Origin: JANNRR01 sp031401675
GTDB taxonomy: Bacteria > Pseudomonadota > Alphaproteobacteria > Rhodobacterales > Rhodobacteraceae
Direction of reading: 5' to 3'
Assembly: GCA_031401675.1 (NCBI GenBank)
Contig: JANNRR010000112.1
Span: 1-64,000, forward strand
DNA: 64,000 bases
The notes under the pieces: generated by a model
The model's input: the letters and a program-made list of their open reading frames with translations, nothing else
Database searches by the model: none
What the model was told of the DNA's origin: nothing
Translations under genes and position numbers: made by a program
In this document: in pieces, positions 17,764 through 26,022 of the stretch
Numbering within the stretch: position 1 is the first letter of the stretch
Layout of the letters: each line of letters begins with the position of its first letter

Positions 17764-19329
17764 TCAGTCCGGCAACCCGGCAGCCTTCATGGCCGCCAGA
17801 ACTGTCGCGCAAAAGGCGGGATCGGCAAACGGAATGGCATTGAGGAAATGCGAAGCCCGCGCGTCCGGGCGGCGGTCGCGCAGCACGGCCAGCCAGTGTG
17901 CAGCGCGGGCGGTCTGGCCGGCAAGCTGGCAGGCGATCACCGCAAACATGACGGCGATGAAATGGGCGTTGCTGGTCCGGGCCGAGCGCACCGCCCAATC
18001 CGCCGCCGCGTCCAGGTCACCGTCGACGGCGAAGGACATCGCGCGCATGCCTTGCATCGGGCCGAGCAGCGGATCGAGCGGGCTGAGCGCGGTCGCCAGA
18101 TCAAGGCCGGCGCGCGCCTCGCCGGTGCGACCGGCGATCACGTAGATCATGCTGCGGGCATAGTGGCCCTTGGCAAAGCTCGGGCTCAGATCGACCGCGC
18201 GGTCCAGCCAGACCAGACCGTCGTCCGGCTCCTGGTTCAGAATCTGCAGCCGGCCCATGGCAAAATTGGCCGCGGGGTCCAGAGGATCCAGCTCGATGCT
18301 CCGCTCGGCGGCATCCCGGGCGTCGGCGACAGCGGCGGCGCGGTCGGCGGTAAAGCCCATTGCGGCGTCCTGCCAGCTGGTAAACGAGCGCGCGGCGAAT
18401 GCGGCGGTAAAGGCCGGGTCAAGCGTCGTGGCCCGACGGAACAGACCGCCCGCAATGGCATTGTCGTGGCCGTTGAAGCGGTACATGTGGCTCAGGCCAA
18501 GGTGATACAGGCTCCAGGCGTCAAGATGCTCGACAGGCCGGGACCGGGCCAGTTCGGCTTCCGCCAGCGGAATCCGAAGATCAAGGGCGCTGATCACCGC
18601 CGCCACAATCAGACCCCGGATTTCGTGAATGTCATCCAGCGGCCGCTCGATGCGTTCGGACCATAACAGACTGCCGCTGCGGGTGTCGGACAGATCGACG
18701 CTGACGCCGAGGCGGGCACCGATGCGTTCGACCCGGCCGGACAGACAGAACCCGGCACCTAGCAGGCTGTGCAGGGTGGCAAGCTCGACGTCGTCGTGGC
18801 GAAAGCGGAACGTCGATTCGCGCGCAATCACCCGCAGCCAGCGCAGACGCGACAGGGATGAGATGATCTCGGCAGGAATCGCGTCGGCAACCGTGGCAAG
18901 ATCGTCCGGCAGGGCAATCCCTGCGAACGGCAACACCGCAAGCGTCGGCCTGCCGCCGCGCCCGACCTCAGGATAAGGGGCGGTTGGCACTTTGGGCTGC
19001 GCAGCCACGGTAGCCTCGGCTCCGATCTGAACCGGAGCCACGAACCGGTGGCCGCGCCCTCGAACCGTCCGGATGTAGAATTGCGCCGCGCCATCGTCGT
19101 TCAGCGCCTTGCGGGCCAGCTTCAGCACCGTCGAAACCGCGTCATCCGAGATGAAACGCCCACCCCAGACGGTTGCGATCATCTCTTCCTTGCTGATCAC
19201 GCGGTGATGATTTTCGGCAAGCAGCGTCAACAGCGCGAACGCCTTCGGTTCCAGTGCGATCTGACCGGCGGCTCCGGTCAATTCAGCCCGGTCGGTATCC
19301 AGACGGAAGGGTGAAAACACAAGAATCAT
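17764..19329 (-). CDS. Winged-helix regulator with TolB-like and TPR domains (CadC/HilA-like layout)
   Basis: Protein of 521 aa. Residues about 8-98 form an OmpR-type winged-helix DNA-binding domain (LEPKAFALLTLLAENHHRVISKEEMIATVWGGRFISDDAVSTVLKLARKAL..IRTVRGRGHRFVAPV). Residues about 125-250 resemble the TolB-like/adenylate-cyclase-associated segment (LAVLPFAGI...ADAIPAEIISSLSRLRWLRVIAREST). The rest consists of TPR repeats (for example YHLGLSHMYRF, ELDPLDPAANFAMGRLQI). No transmembrane helix separates the domains, so it is a cytoplasmic regulator. The adjacent divergent small gene is a likely target; that is an inference from position only. Confidence 0.8.
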   Translation of the reverse strand: MILVFSPFRLDTDRAELTGAAGQIALEPKAFALLTLLAENHHRVISKEEMIATVWGGRFISDDAVSTVLKLARKALNDDGAAQFYIRTVRGRGHRFVAPVQIGAEATVAAQPKVPTAPYPEVGRGGRPTLAVLPFAGIALPDDLATVADAIPAEIISSLSRLRWLRVIARESTFRFRHDDVELATLHSLLGAGFCLSGRVERIGARLGVSVDLSDTRSGSLLWSERIERPLDDIHEIRGLIVAAVISALDLRIPLAEAELARSRPVEHLDAWSLYHLGLSHMYRFNGHDNAIAGGLFRRATTLDPAFTAAFAARSFTSWQDAAMGFTADRAAAVADARDAAERSIELDPLDPAANFAMGRLQILNQEPDDGLVWLDRAVDLSPSFAKGHYARSMIYVIAGRTGEARAGLDLATALSPLDPLLGPMQGMRAMSFAVDGDLDAAADWAVRSARTSNAHFIAVMFAVIACQLAGQTARAAHWLAVLRDRRPDARASHFLNAIPFADPAFCATVLAAMKAAGLPD

Positions 19330-19465
19330 GAAAAATGCTACCCGATCCCCGGCAAAGGCTCAACAAGCCCACAGCCGGCCCACAAGCAGCCGCGTCCCGG
19401 GCGGCGTAAGGTCGTCGCACAGCCCAGGGGATTACACGCGGGCCGGCAACGAAAAGGAACGCACG

Positions 19466-19735
19466 ATGACCATCAGCATGACACGCACCGGAAACGCCGC
19501 CAGAGCAACGCCCGATACCGACGGCAGCCTCTGGCGGATGCTGGAAACCATGCTGCGTGCGGCGCACCTCCGGTTCGGCGCGGCAGCCCGCGCACACGAC
19601 CGGCGCCGGGCGTGCGAAGCCGTCGGGGCCGATACTACGCGCGACACCGGCATCACCCCCGAAACCGCAACAGGCACTCAGAACTGGCAGGCAGACTTGC
19701 CCTTTTTCATGCAGTCAGGCTTTGGCCGGCAGTAG
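19466..19735 (+). CDS. Small Arg/Ala-rich protein of unknown function
   Basis: An 89-aa frame with ATG at 19466 and an AAGGAA ribosome site seven bases upstream. It has a helical segment (SLWRMLETMLRAAHLRFGAAARAHDRRRACEAV), a polar middle and a distinctive end (LPFFMQSGFGRQ). I do not recognise the family with certainty; it is somewhat reminiscent of short DUF1127-like proteins. The gene is divergent from the winged-helix/TPR regulator, with 136 bp between the starts. An extension upstream to 19328 is open but lacks a good start. Confidence 0.55.
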   Translation: MTISMTRTGNAARATPDTDGSLWRMLETMLRAAHLRFGAAARAHDRRRACEAVGADTTRDTGITPETATGTQNWQADLPFFMQSGFGRQ

Positions 19736-19767
19736 CAGTCCGCGCAATTGCCGCAGCCGGGGATCGT

Positions 19768-20340
19768 TCACCGGCGATGAACCGGCGCAGGGTGGCGTCC
19801 GCCCCACCACTGTGTCGGCGTTATCCGGGCGATGGCGCCGGGGTTGTCAAGCGCGGCGATGCCGGTCCACCGCCACTTCTGCGCGGCGGCCCTCGCCTGA
19901 TTGAGCCGGAACAGCCGGACCAGGATGTCGTCGTCGCTCATCCCGGCCCGCCAGTCGCCGCCCCAGCCATAGGCCTCGGCCACCGCCTCATCCAGGGCCT
20001 TGCGGGCATGGGTCAGCCAGGCGGGTTTCTGGTTGTAGAGGTTGGTCAGGGTGCGGGTTTTCAGGGTCTTTTCGGCCTCGGGCGAGACGGGGAGGAGGCG
20101 GTCGGGGTAACCCGGCACCACCTCGGGCACGCGTTTGACCAGATCGGCGGGGTTGAGCCAGTTTTCGCGCAGGTCGTTGAGCCGAGCCGCAGCAGTGGCG
20201 ATCTTGATCGCCCTTGGGTCGGCGGCATAGGCGGCGGCGGGAAGGTCCGGCGTCAGGCCCTCGGGGAAGGGGAAGGTTTGGAAGGTGGTGGTGGGGCAGT
20301 AGCTGGAGGCATTTCCCTCAGTGAATGGTGCCCACCACAT
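19768..20340 (-). pseudogene. C-terminal fragment of MmeI-like DNA methyltransferase
   Basis: The readable part from about 20305 downwards matches the C-terminal domain of large class I (MmeI/YeeA-type) DNA methyltransferases: PTTTFQTFPFPEGLTPDLPA, then a helix ending LRENWLNP, VPGYPDRLLPVSPEAEKTLKTRTLTNLYNQKPAWL and LDEAVAEAYGWGG. The amino-terminal about 700 residues are missing at this side, but about 40 residues of the true N-terminus are found on the same strand at 22193-22314. The fragment has no proper start codon or ribosome site. The last 35 residues do not look like the family. The gene was broken by the cassette at 20435-22192. Confidence 0.8.
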
Positions 20341-20434
20341 ACTGCCAGCGAGACATTCACACCAATTGGCCCCTTGCTTTCGCGGAGAGGCTTGGTACAG
20401 TTCATGATGTGTTCTGTTGAAGGGCGGTATCGGC

Positions 20435-21607
20435 TTGGGCCATGACCTTAGATACTACGAGTTCTTTGCGGGCGGTGGCATGGCCCGTGCCGGACTGGGA
20501 TCGAACTGGCGCTGCTTGTTCGCCAATGATTTTAGCCCCACGAAGGTCGCTGCTTACATCGACAACTGGGGCAATGATCACATTCATCTGGGCGATGTTG
20601 GATTGATCGAGACGTCTCAACTGCCAGGTCGGGCAGATATGGCCTGGGCTTCATTTCCCTGCCAGGATCTTTCGCTCGCGGGTGCGTATGCGGGGTTGGG
20701 TGAGGTCGGTGCCAAGATGACCCGTTCGGGTACCTTTTGGCACTTCTGGTCGCTTGTGAAAGGGTTGTCGCGCGAGGGTAGGAACCCAAAGACGATCGTT
20801 CTGGAGAATGTTTTCGGCGCGCTTACGTCTCGCGGTGGTGCTGACTTCGTCGCAATCAGCAACGCACTCGCCGATGGCGGGTATCGTTTCGGCGCTGTCG
20901 TCATCGACGCGGCCCACTTTGTGCCGCAGAGCCGACCACGTGTGTTCTTCGTGGCCGTTGACGCAAATGCTTCATACCCGGGTGAGTTGGTGTGTGGAGG
21001 TCCTGCTCTGGTGTGGCACCCGGTCGCCCTGAGGCGAGCGCAAAACCTGTTGAAGGGACACGCGCTAGACAACTGGCTTTGGTGGAACCTGCCGCAGCCG
21101 CCGAAACGGGAACTAGATCTTGTCGACCTTGTGGAAGCTTCCCCCGCTGACGTGCGGTGGCATTCTCAAGTGGAAACGGAGCGCTTGTTGGCGATGATGT
21201 CCGAAGTGAACCGACAGAAGGTCATAGGCGCTCAACTGGCAGGAAGACGTGTTGTCGGGGCTGTGTACCGGCGAACGCGACCTGACGAGAACGGCGTTAA
21301 ACAGCAGCGCGCAGAGGTGCGTTTCGATGGCTTGGCTGGCTGCCTGAGAACTCCGGGCGGAGGGTCGAGTCGACAAACCATTATCGTCGTCGAGCCGGGT
21401 AGCATCCGGAGTCGACTGCTTTCTTCACGCGAGGCCGCGCGCCTAATGGGCCTGCCGGAAAGCTACAGGATGCCTCGACGCTACAACGAGGCATACCACC
21501 TCGCGGGTGACGGTGTGTGCGTGAGTGTGGTTCGTTTTCTTGCTGAAGTCGTGCTGGAACCGCTTGCCAGAGTGCGGCAAGACACGCAGATGATAGCAGC
21601 CGAGTAG
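20435..21607 (+). CDS. DNA (cytosine-5-)-methyltransferase
   Basis: C5 methyltransferase of about 390 aa. The motifs occur in order: I (YYEFFAGGGMARAGLG), IV with catalytic Cys (FPCQDLSLAG), VI (IVLENV), VIII (QSRPRVFFVAV), a target-recognition region (about residues 200-300), IX (SSREAARLMGLPESY) and X (GDGVCVSVVRFLAEVVLEPL). No in-frame ATG precedes motif I. The TTG at 20435, with GAAGGG ten bases upstream, is the best start; TTG at 20417 is an alternative. GC content and codon use are visibly lower than in the neighbours, consistent with transfer. It presumably protects against the nuclease encoded 6 bp downstream. Confidence 0.93.
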   Translation: MGHDLRYYEFFAGGGMARAGLGSNWRCLFANDFSPTKVAAYIDNWGNDHIHLGDVGLIETSQLPGRADMAWASFPCQDLSLAGAYAGLGEVGAKMTRSGTFWHFWSLVKGLSREGRNPKTIVLENVFGALTSRGGADFVAISNALADGGYRFGAVVIDAAHFVPQSRPRVFFVAVDANASYPGELVCGGPALVWHPVALRRAQNLLKGHALDNWLWWNLPQPPKRELDLVDLVEASPADVRWHSQVETERLLAMMSEVNRQKVIGAQLAGRRVVGAVYRRTRPDENGVKQQRAEVRFDGLAGCLRTPGGGSSRQTIIVVEPGSIRSRLLSSREAARLMGLPESYRMPRRYNEAYHLAGDGVCVSVVRFLAEVVLEPLARVRQDTQMIAAE

Positions 21608-21613
21608 TCCGCA

Positions 21614-22192
21614 ATGGCAATTGATCTCGCCTTTCGGCGGAAGGCGGTCCGGACGTTAACCAACAAAGTGGGGTGCTATGTCCTTTGTGACTTGGACCAA
21701 GTGCCCCTTTACGTCGGTCAGTCGCGCGATGGTATTCGTGCACGGGTCAACCGTCACCTTACGTCTGCCCGATCAGACATCATCGCGAACAGGCAGGTTG
21801 ACGTTTGGGAGATTGCTTGGGTATGGGCTTATCCGGTTGAAACGCTAGACGAAATCTCGCCGCTTGAGACCGTACTGTTTCACGCCTTCCATCCCCTGTC
21901 TGCCCTGATGAACGGAAAGGTCCCACCTTTACCAACAGATATGGCAGCGACACCCACGCCATTTCAGATCGTTCAGGTGATGTCTGAAAGTGAGATTGCC
22001 GAGAAACTCGACCCTGCCCTTCGCCTTCCACGTCAGGCAGAGCACTACAGTCAAATCGTCGGGCATTTTTTGGCGGTAAAGAATTCAAAAGAGATCGCCG
22101 GAGCCATTCAGGCACACTATCAGAGGCTTTCAAAGTATCATCGGCAGCTTCTGGGCCTAGCGCAGGAGATCGAGGGCGACTCTGAGACGTAG
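21614..22192 (+). CDS. GIY-YIG nuclease, probable restriction enzyme
   Basis: Protein of 192 aa with an N-terminal GIY-YIG domain: GCYVLCD (in place of GIY), PLYVGQSRDGIRARVNRHL (YVG in place of YIG, with the conserved Arg), and a later Glu (ISPLETVLFHAFHPL) that fits the catalytic residue. The gene begins 6 bp after the C5 methyltransferase, on the same strand and with the same lower GC. Known restriction enzymes of the Eco29kI type use this fold with a C5 methyltransferase, so a Type II restriction role is likely. The specificity is unknown. Its stop codon lies at the very edge of the broken methyltransferase gene. Confidence 0.82.
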   Translation: MAIDLAFRRKAVRTLTNKVGCYVLCDLDQVPLYVGQSRDGIRARVNRHLTSARSDIIANRQVDVWEIAWVWAYPVETLDEISPLETVLFHAFHPLSALMNGKVPPLPTDMAATPTPFQIVQVMSESEIAEKLDPALRLPRQAEHYSQIVGHFLAVKNSKEIAGAIQAHYQRLSKYHRQLLGLAQEIEGDSET

Positions 22193-22314
22193 TCGGCTGC
22201 CGTACGGTCCGGCAGCCCGAGCAGGCGGCACAGATCGTTGAAATGCGACTGCGAGGCCGAGCGTTCCTTCAGCTCGACGCTTTGCCATTTGGCGATGAAC
22301 TCCTGCGGCGTCAT
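22193..22314 (-). pseudogene. N-terminal fragment of the same MmeI-like DNA methyltransferase
   Basis: Reading from ATG at 22314, about 40 codons give MTPQEFIAKWQSVELKERS, SQSHFNDLC and RLLGLPDRTAAD, the standard amino end of MmeI/YeeA-type methyltransferases (SQSHF.DLC..LG motif). The frame then runs into the antisense of the GIY-YIG gene and loses similarity. Together with the fragment at 19768-20340 it brackets the cassette. It is shorter than the usual size limit for gene finders. Confidence 0.8.
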
Positions 22315-22370
22315 CGCCAGATTCCTAACAAATCCCTAAAACGCGATTGCAACCCCTTGATTTCATTCAC

Positions 22371-22395
22371 TCCAAAAATGTCCCGACTCGGGACA
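22371..22395 (-). terminator. Intrinsic terminator downstream of gcvP
   Basis: On the minus strand TGTCCC-GAGTC-GGGACA (22379-22395; fully palindromic TGTCCCGA around a single base) is followed by TTTTT. It lies 11 bp after the gcvP stop. The same palindrome also lies about 65 bp upstream of the methyltransferase fragment start, so an operator role cannot be excluded. Confidence 0.65.
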
Positions 22396-22405
22396 CCCCC
22401 GCCCC

Positions 22406-25279
22406 CTACTCCGCCGCCTCCTGATAGTCCTCCAGCGGCGGGCAGGTGCAGATCAGATTGCGGTCGCCGAACACGTTGTCCACCCGCCCCACCGGCGGCC
22501 AGTACTTGTCCACCTTGAACGCCCCCGGCGGAAAACAGCCCTGCTCTCGGCTGTAGGGCCGGTCCCAGTCGGCCACCAGATCCTGCACGGTGTGGGGCGC
22601 ATGTTTCAAAGGATTGTTGGCCGCATCCATCCGCCCCTCCTCCACCGCCCTGATCTCCTCGCGGATCGCCAGCATCGCCACACAGAACCGGTCGATCTCG
22701 GCCTTGGTCTCGCTTTCGGTCGGCTCCACCATCAGCGTGCCCGCCACCGGCCAGCTCATCGTCGGCGCATGGAAGCCGTTGTCGATCAGTCGCTTGGCGA
22801 TATCATCCACCGTCACCTGCGCCGACGCCTCGAACGCCCGCGGGTCAAGGATGCATTCATGCGCCACCCGCCCCTGCCTGCCCTTGAACAGCACCGGAAA
22901 CGCCCCCTCCAGCCGCGCCGCGATATAGTTGGCGTTCAGGATCGCCACCTTGGTCGCCTGCGTCAGCCCCTTGCCCCCCATCAGCATGCAATAGGCCCAC
23001 GAGATCAGCAGAATCGACGCCGAGCCGTACGGCGCGGCACTGACCGGTCCCGGTGAATCTTCGTCATTCGGGCTTGCGCCCGAAGGGCCCCCGGCTTCGG
23101 GATGCCCCGGCAGAAACGGTGCCAGATGCGCCTTGACCCCGATCGGCCCCATTCCCGGCCCGCCGCCGCCATGCGGGATGGCAAAGGTCTTGTGCAGGTT
23201 CAGATGGCTGACATCCGATCCGATATCGCCGGGCCGCGCCAGCCCGACCATGGCATTCATGTTGGCCCCGTCCAGGTACACCTGCCCGCCATGGGCATGG
23301 GTGATCGCGCAGACCTCGCGCACGGTTTCCTCGAACACGCCGTGGGTCGAGGGATAGGTGATCATGCAGGCCGCCAGCCGGTCCGCCGCCGCCGCCGCTT
23401 TGCCGCGGAAATCCGCCAGGTCGATATCACCGTTCGGCAGTGACCCCACCACCACCACCTTCATGCCGCACATCTGCGCCGAGGCCGGGTTGGTGCCATG
23501 TGCCGATACCGGGATCAGGCAGACATCGCGCTGCCCCTGCCCCCGGGCGCGGTGATACGCCGCGATGGTCAACAGCCCGGCATACTCACCCTGCGCCCCG
23601 GAATTGGGTTGCATCGACATCGCATCATAGCCGGTGATGGTGCACAGCTTGGCCGAAAGATCGGTGATGATCTCGGCATAGCCCTGCGCCTGATCCAACG
23701 GCACGAACGGATGCAGGCTGCCGAACTCCGGCCAGGTCACCGGCATCATCTCGGCTGCCGCATTCAGCTTCATCGTGCACGACCCCAGCGGGATCATCGC
23801 CCGGTCCAGCGCCAGATCGCGGTCCGACAAGCGGCGCATGTAGCGCATCATCTCGGACTCAGCCCGGTTCATCTGGAACACCGGATGCGTCAGATAGCGG
23901 CTCTGCCGCACCATCGCCTCGGGGAACCCCAGCGTGCCGCGATGCGGCGGCACCGTCGGGATGCCAAAGGCCCGCAGCACCCGCAGCAACACCTGATCGT
24001 CGCTCGTCTCGTCCAGCGAAATCCCCACCCGGTCGGTTCCGATCTTGCGCAGGTTCACCCCTTCGGCCCGCGCCGCCGCCAGAATGCCCGCCTGCCCCAC
24101 GCCCACTTCCACCGTGATCGTGTCAAAGTACGCTTTCGGCGACACTTTCGCCCCGGCAGCGCGCAAAGCCTTGGCCAGGCGGACAGTTCGAAAATGCACC
24201 CGCTCGGCAATCGCCTTCAGCCCCACCGGGCCGTGGAACACGGCGTAAAAACTGGCCATCACCGCCAACAGTGCCTGCGCCGTGCAAACGTTCGATGTCG
24301 CTTTTTCCCGACGGATATGCTGCTCCCGTGTCTGCAGCGAAAGCCGATAGGCCCGCCCGCCGCGCGCATCGACCGATACGCCGACGATCCGCCCCGGCAT
24401 CGCGCGTTTCATCTCGTCGCGGCAGGACATAAAGGCGGCATGCGGGCCGCCATAGCCCATCGGCACCCCGAACCGCTGACTGGACCCGACCGCAATATCC
24501 GCCCCCATAGCGCCAGGCTCGCGGATCATGGTCAGCGCCAGCAGGTCGGTTGCCAGGATCGCCACCGCCTTTTCACCATGCAATGCCGCGATCGCGTTGG
24601 AAAAATCCCGGATCTCGCCGAACGTGCCCGGATACTGGAAGATCGCGCCAAACACCTTGTCGGCCGCCAGCGTTTCGGGCGCCCCGACAATCACCTCGAT
24701 CCCCAGCGGTGCCGCCCGTGTCCGCATCACCGCGATATTCTGCGGGTGGCAGTTCTCGTCGATGAAAAAGCCGCGCGCTTTCGATTTCGCCACCCTCTCG
24801 GCCATGGTCATCGCCTCGGCGCAGGCCGTCGCCTCGTCCAGCAGACTGGCATTGGCCACCGGCAGGCCGGTCAGATCGCAGATCATCGTCTGGAAGTTCA
24901 ACAAAGCCTCCAGCCTGCCTTGCGCGATCTCGGGCTGGTACGGGGTGTAGGCGGTATACCACGCCGGGTTTTCCAGAATGTTGCGCTGGATCGCCGGCGG
25001 CGTCACCGTGCCGTAAAACCCCTGCCCGATCAGGCTGGTCATCACCCGGTCCTTGTCGGCGATCGTGCGCATCCGCGCTAGAAGCTCGTGTTCCGACAGC
25101 GGCGCCCAATCCAGCGCCAGCTTTTGCCTGATGTCGGCCGGAATCGTTTGTCCGATCAACTCGTCCAGCGAGCCCACCCCGACGACTGCCAGCATCTCGG
25201 CCATTTCCGCAGGAGAGGGGCCGATATGGCGGCGGTTGGCGAAATCATAGGGATCATAGGTACTTTCGGCGTAGGGCAT
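22406..25279 (-). CDS. gcvP: Glycine dehydrogenase (decarboxylating), P protein
   Basis: PLP enzyme of the glycine cleavage system that decarboxylates glycine and passes aminomethyl to lipoyl-GcvH. At 957 aa it is the fused alpha/beta form. The N-terminus FANRRHIGPSPAEMAEML and the PLP-lysine motif SHLNLHKTFAIPHGGGGPGMGPIGV are diagnostic, as are the glycine-rich GSSQRFGVPMGYGGPHAAF and PNSGAQGEYAGL blocks. It is last in the gcvT-gcvH-orf-gcvP unit, 24 bp after the small orf, and is followed by an intrinsic terminator. Confidence 0.98.
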   Translation of the reverse strand: MPYAESTYDPYDFANRRHIGPSPAEMAEMLAVVGVGSLDELIGQTIPADIRQKLALDWAPLSEHELLARMRTIADKDRVMTSLIGQGFYGTVTPPAIQRNILENPAWYTAYTPYQPEIAQGRLEALLNFQTMICDLTGLPVANASLLDEATACAEAMTMAERVAKSKARGFFIDENCHPQNIAVMRTRAAPLGIEVIVGAPETLAADKVFGAIFQYPGTFGEIRDFSNAIAALHGEKAVAILATDLLALTMIREPGAMGADIAVGSSQRFGVPMGYGGPHAAFMSCRDEMKRAMPGRIVGVSVDARGGRAYRLSLQTREQHIRREKATSNVCTAQALLAVMASFYAVFHGPVGLKAIAERVHFRTVRLAKALRAAGAKVSPKAYFDTITVEVGVGQAGILAAARAEGVNLRKIGTDRVGISLDETSDDQVLLRVLRAFGIPTVPPHRGTLGFPEAMVRQSRYLTHPVFQMNRAESEMMRYMRRLSDRDLALDRAMIPLGSCTMKLNAAAEMMPVTWPEFGSLHPFVPLDQAQGYAEIITDLSAKLCTITGYDAMSMQPNSGAQGEYAGLLTIAAYHRARGQGQRDVCLIPVSAHGTNPASAQMCGMKVVVVGSLPNGDIDLADFRGKAAAAADRLAACMITYPSTHGVFEETVREVCAITHAHGGQVYLDGANMNAMVGLARPGDIGSDVSHLNLHKTFAIPHGGGGPGMGPIGVKAHLAPFLPGHPEAGGPSGASPNDEDSPGPVSAAPYGSASILLISWAYCMLMGGKGLTQATKVAILNANYIAARLEGAFPVLFKGRQGRVAHECILDPRAFEASAQVTVDDIAKRLIDNGFHAPTMSWPVAGTLMVEPTESETKAEIDRFCVAMLAIREEIRAVEEGRMDAANNPLKHAPHTVQDLVADWDRPYSREQGCFPPGAFKVDKYWPPVGRVDNVFGDRNLICTCPPLEDYQEAAE

Positions 25280-25303
25280 GGTCGCTCCCGTCTCAAGGTC
25301 CGA

Positions 25304-25648
25304 TCAACGCGGATCGGCAACACGTTTCGTCAGATTCAAAGAGATCGCGCCACCGGCTTCCACGTCCAGATCGACGAATGAAAAAACCCCCACATAGCCG
25401 TTGCGGGCCAGCGACTGCGGATCGGCGTCACGTTGCAGCACGACTTCGGTGGAGCGAAGCAGCAGCTCGACATAGCCCTGATAGCGCTTTCCATCGAGTT
25501 TTTCGCCGACCATCGGATCGCGGTACTTGTTCGGACCATCCCGCCAGGTCGTGTGGATCACCGGCAGGCGAACGCCTTCGACATCCGCAGTCCAGTCGCC
25601 CCGCGCCCCGGTGATCCGCAATCGCCGTACCTTCGGCGGTCCCTTCAC
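25304..25648 (-). CDS. Conserved-looking small protein inserted between gcvH and gcvP
   Basis: A 114-aa frame whose GTG start overlaps the gcvH stop (GTGA), indicating coupled translation. The protein begins KGPPKVRRLRITGARGDWTADVEGVRLPVIHTTWRDG and has no signal peptide or membrane helix; it looks like a small beta-rich cytoplasmic protein. I do not recognise a family. Its place inside the glycine cleavage unit suggests a role linked to that system, but nothing in the sequence proves it. Confidence 0.65.
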   Translation of the reverse strand: MKGPPKVRRLRITGARGDWTADVEGVRLPVIHTTWRDGPNKYRDPMVGEKLDGKRYQGYVELLLRSTEVVLQRDADPQSLARNGYVGVFSFVDLDVEAGGAISLNLTKRVADPR

Positions 25649-26004
25649 GCGATCAATTCCAGATATTCATCCTCGTCCATGAAACCGTCGACCACCGTCA
25701 GATCATCGACCTTGATCTTGAACATCCACGCCGCCCCGGTCGGGTCCTCGTTCACCAGCGCGGGATTTTCGGCCAGCGCCTCGTTCACCTCGACAATCTC
25801 GCCCGTTACCGGGGCCAGAATGTCCGAGGCCGCCTTGACGCTTTCGATCACCACCACCTCGTCGCCTTCGGCCACCATCGCCTCGACCTCGGGCAGTTCG
25901 ATGAACACCACGTCGCCCAACTGGGTCGCCGCATGTTCGGTGATGCCGACAACGATCAGATCGCCCTCGACGCGCAACCACTCATGTTCTTCGGTATATT
26001 TCAT
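25645..26004 (-). CDS. gcvH: Glycine cleavage system H protein
   Basis: Lipoyl carrier of 119 aa. The start MKYTEEHEWLRVEGD and the lipoylation site ESVKAASDILAPVTGEIVEVNEAL (Lys in SVKA) are canonical, as is the end NPALVNEDPTGAAWMFKI. It follows gcvT by 18 bp. It carries the aminomethyl group from GcvP to GcvT and is reoxidised by lipoamide dehydrogenase, which is not in this window. Confidence 0.98.
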   Translation of the reverse strand: MKYTEEHEWLRVEGDLIVVGITEHAATQLGDVVFIELPEVEAMVAEGDEVVVIESVKAASDILAPVTGEIVEVNEALAENPALVNEDPTGAAWMFKIKVDDLTVVDGFMDEDEYLELIA

Positions 26005-26022
26005 CTGGCCCTCGACAGGATG

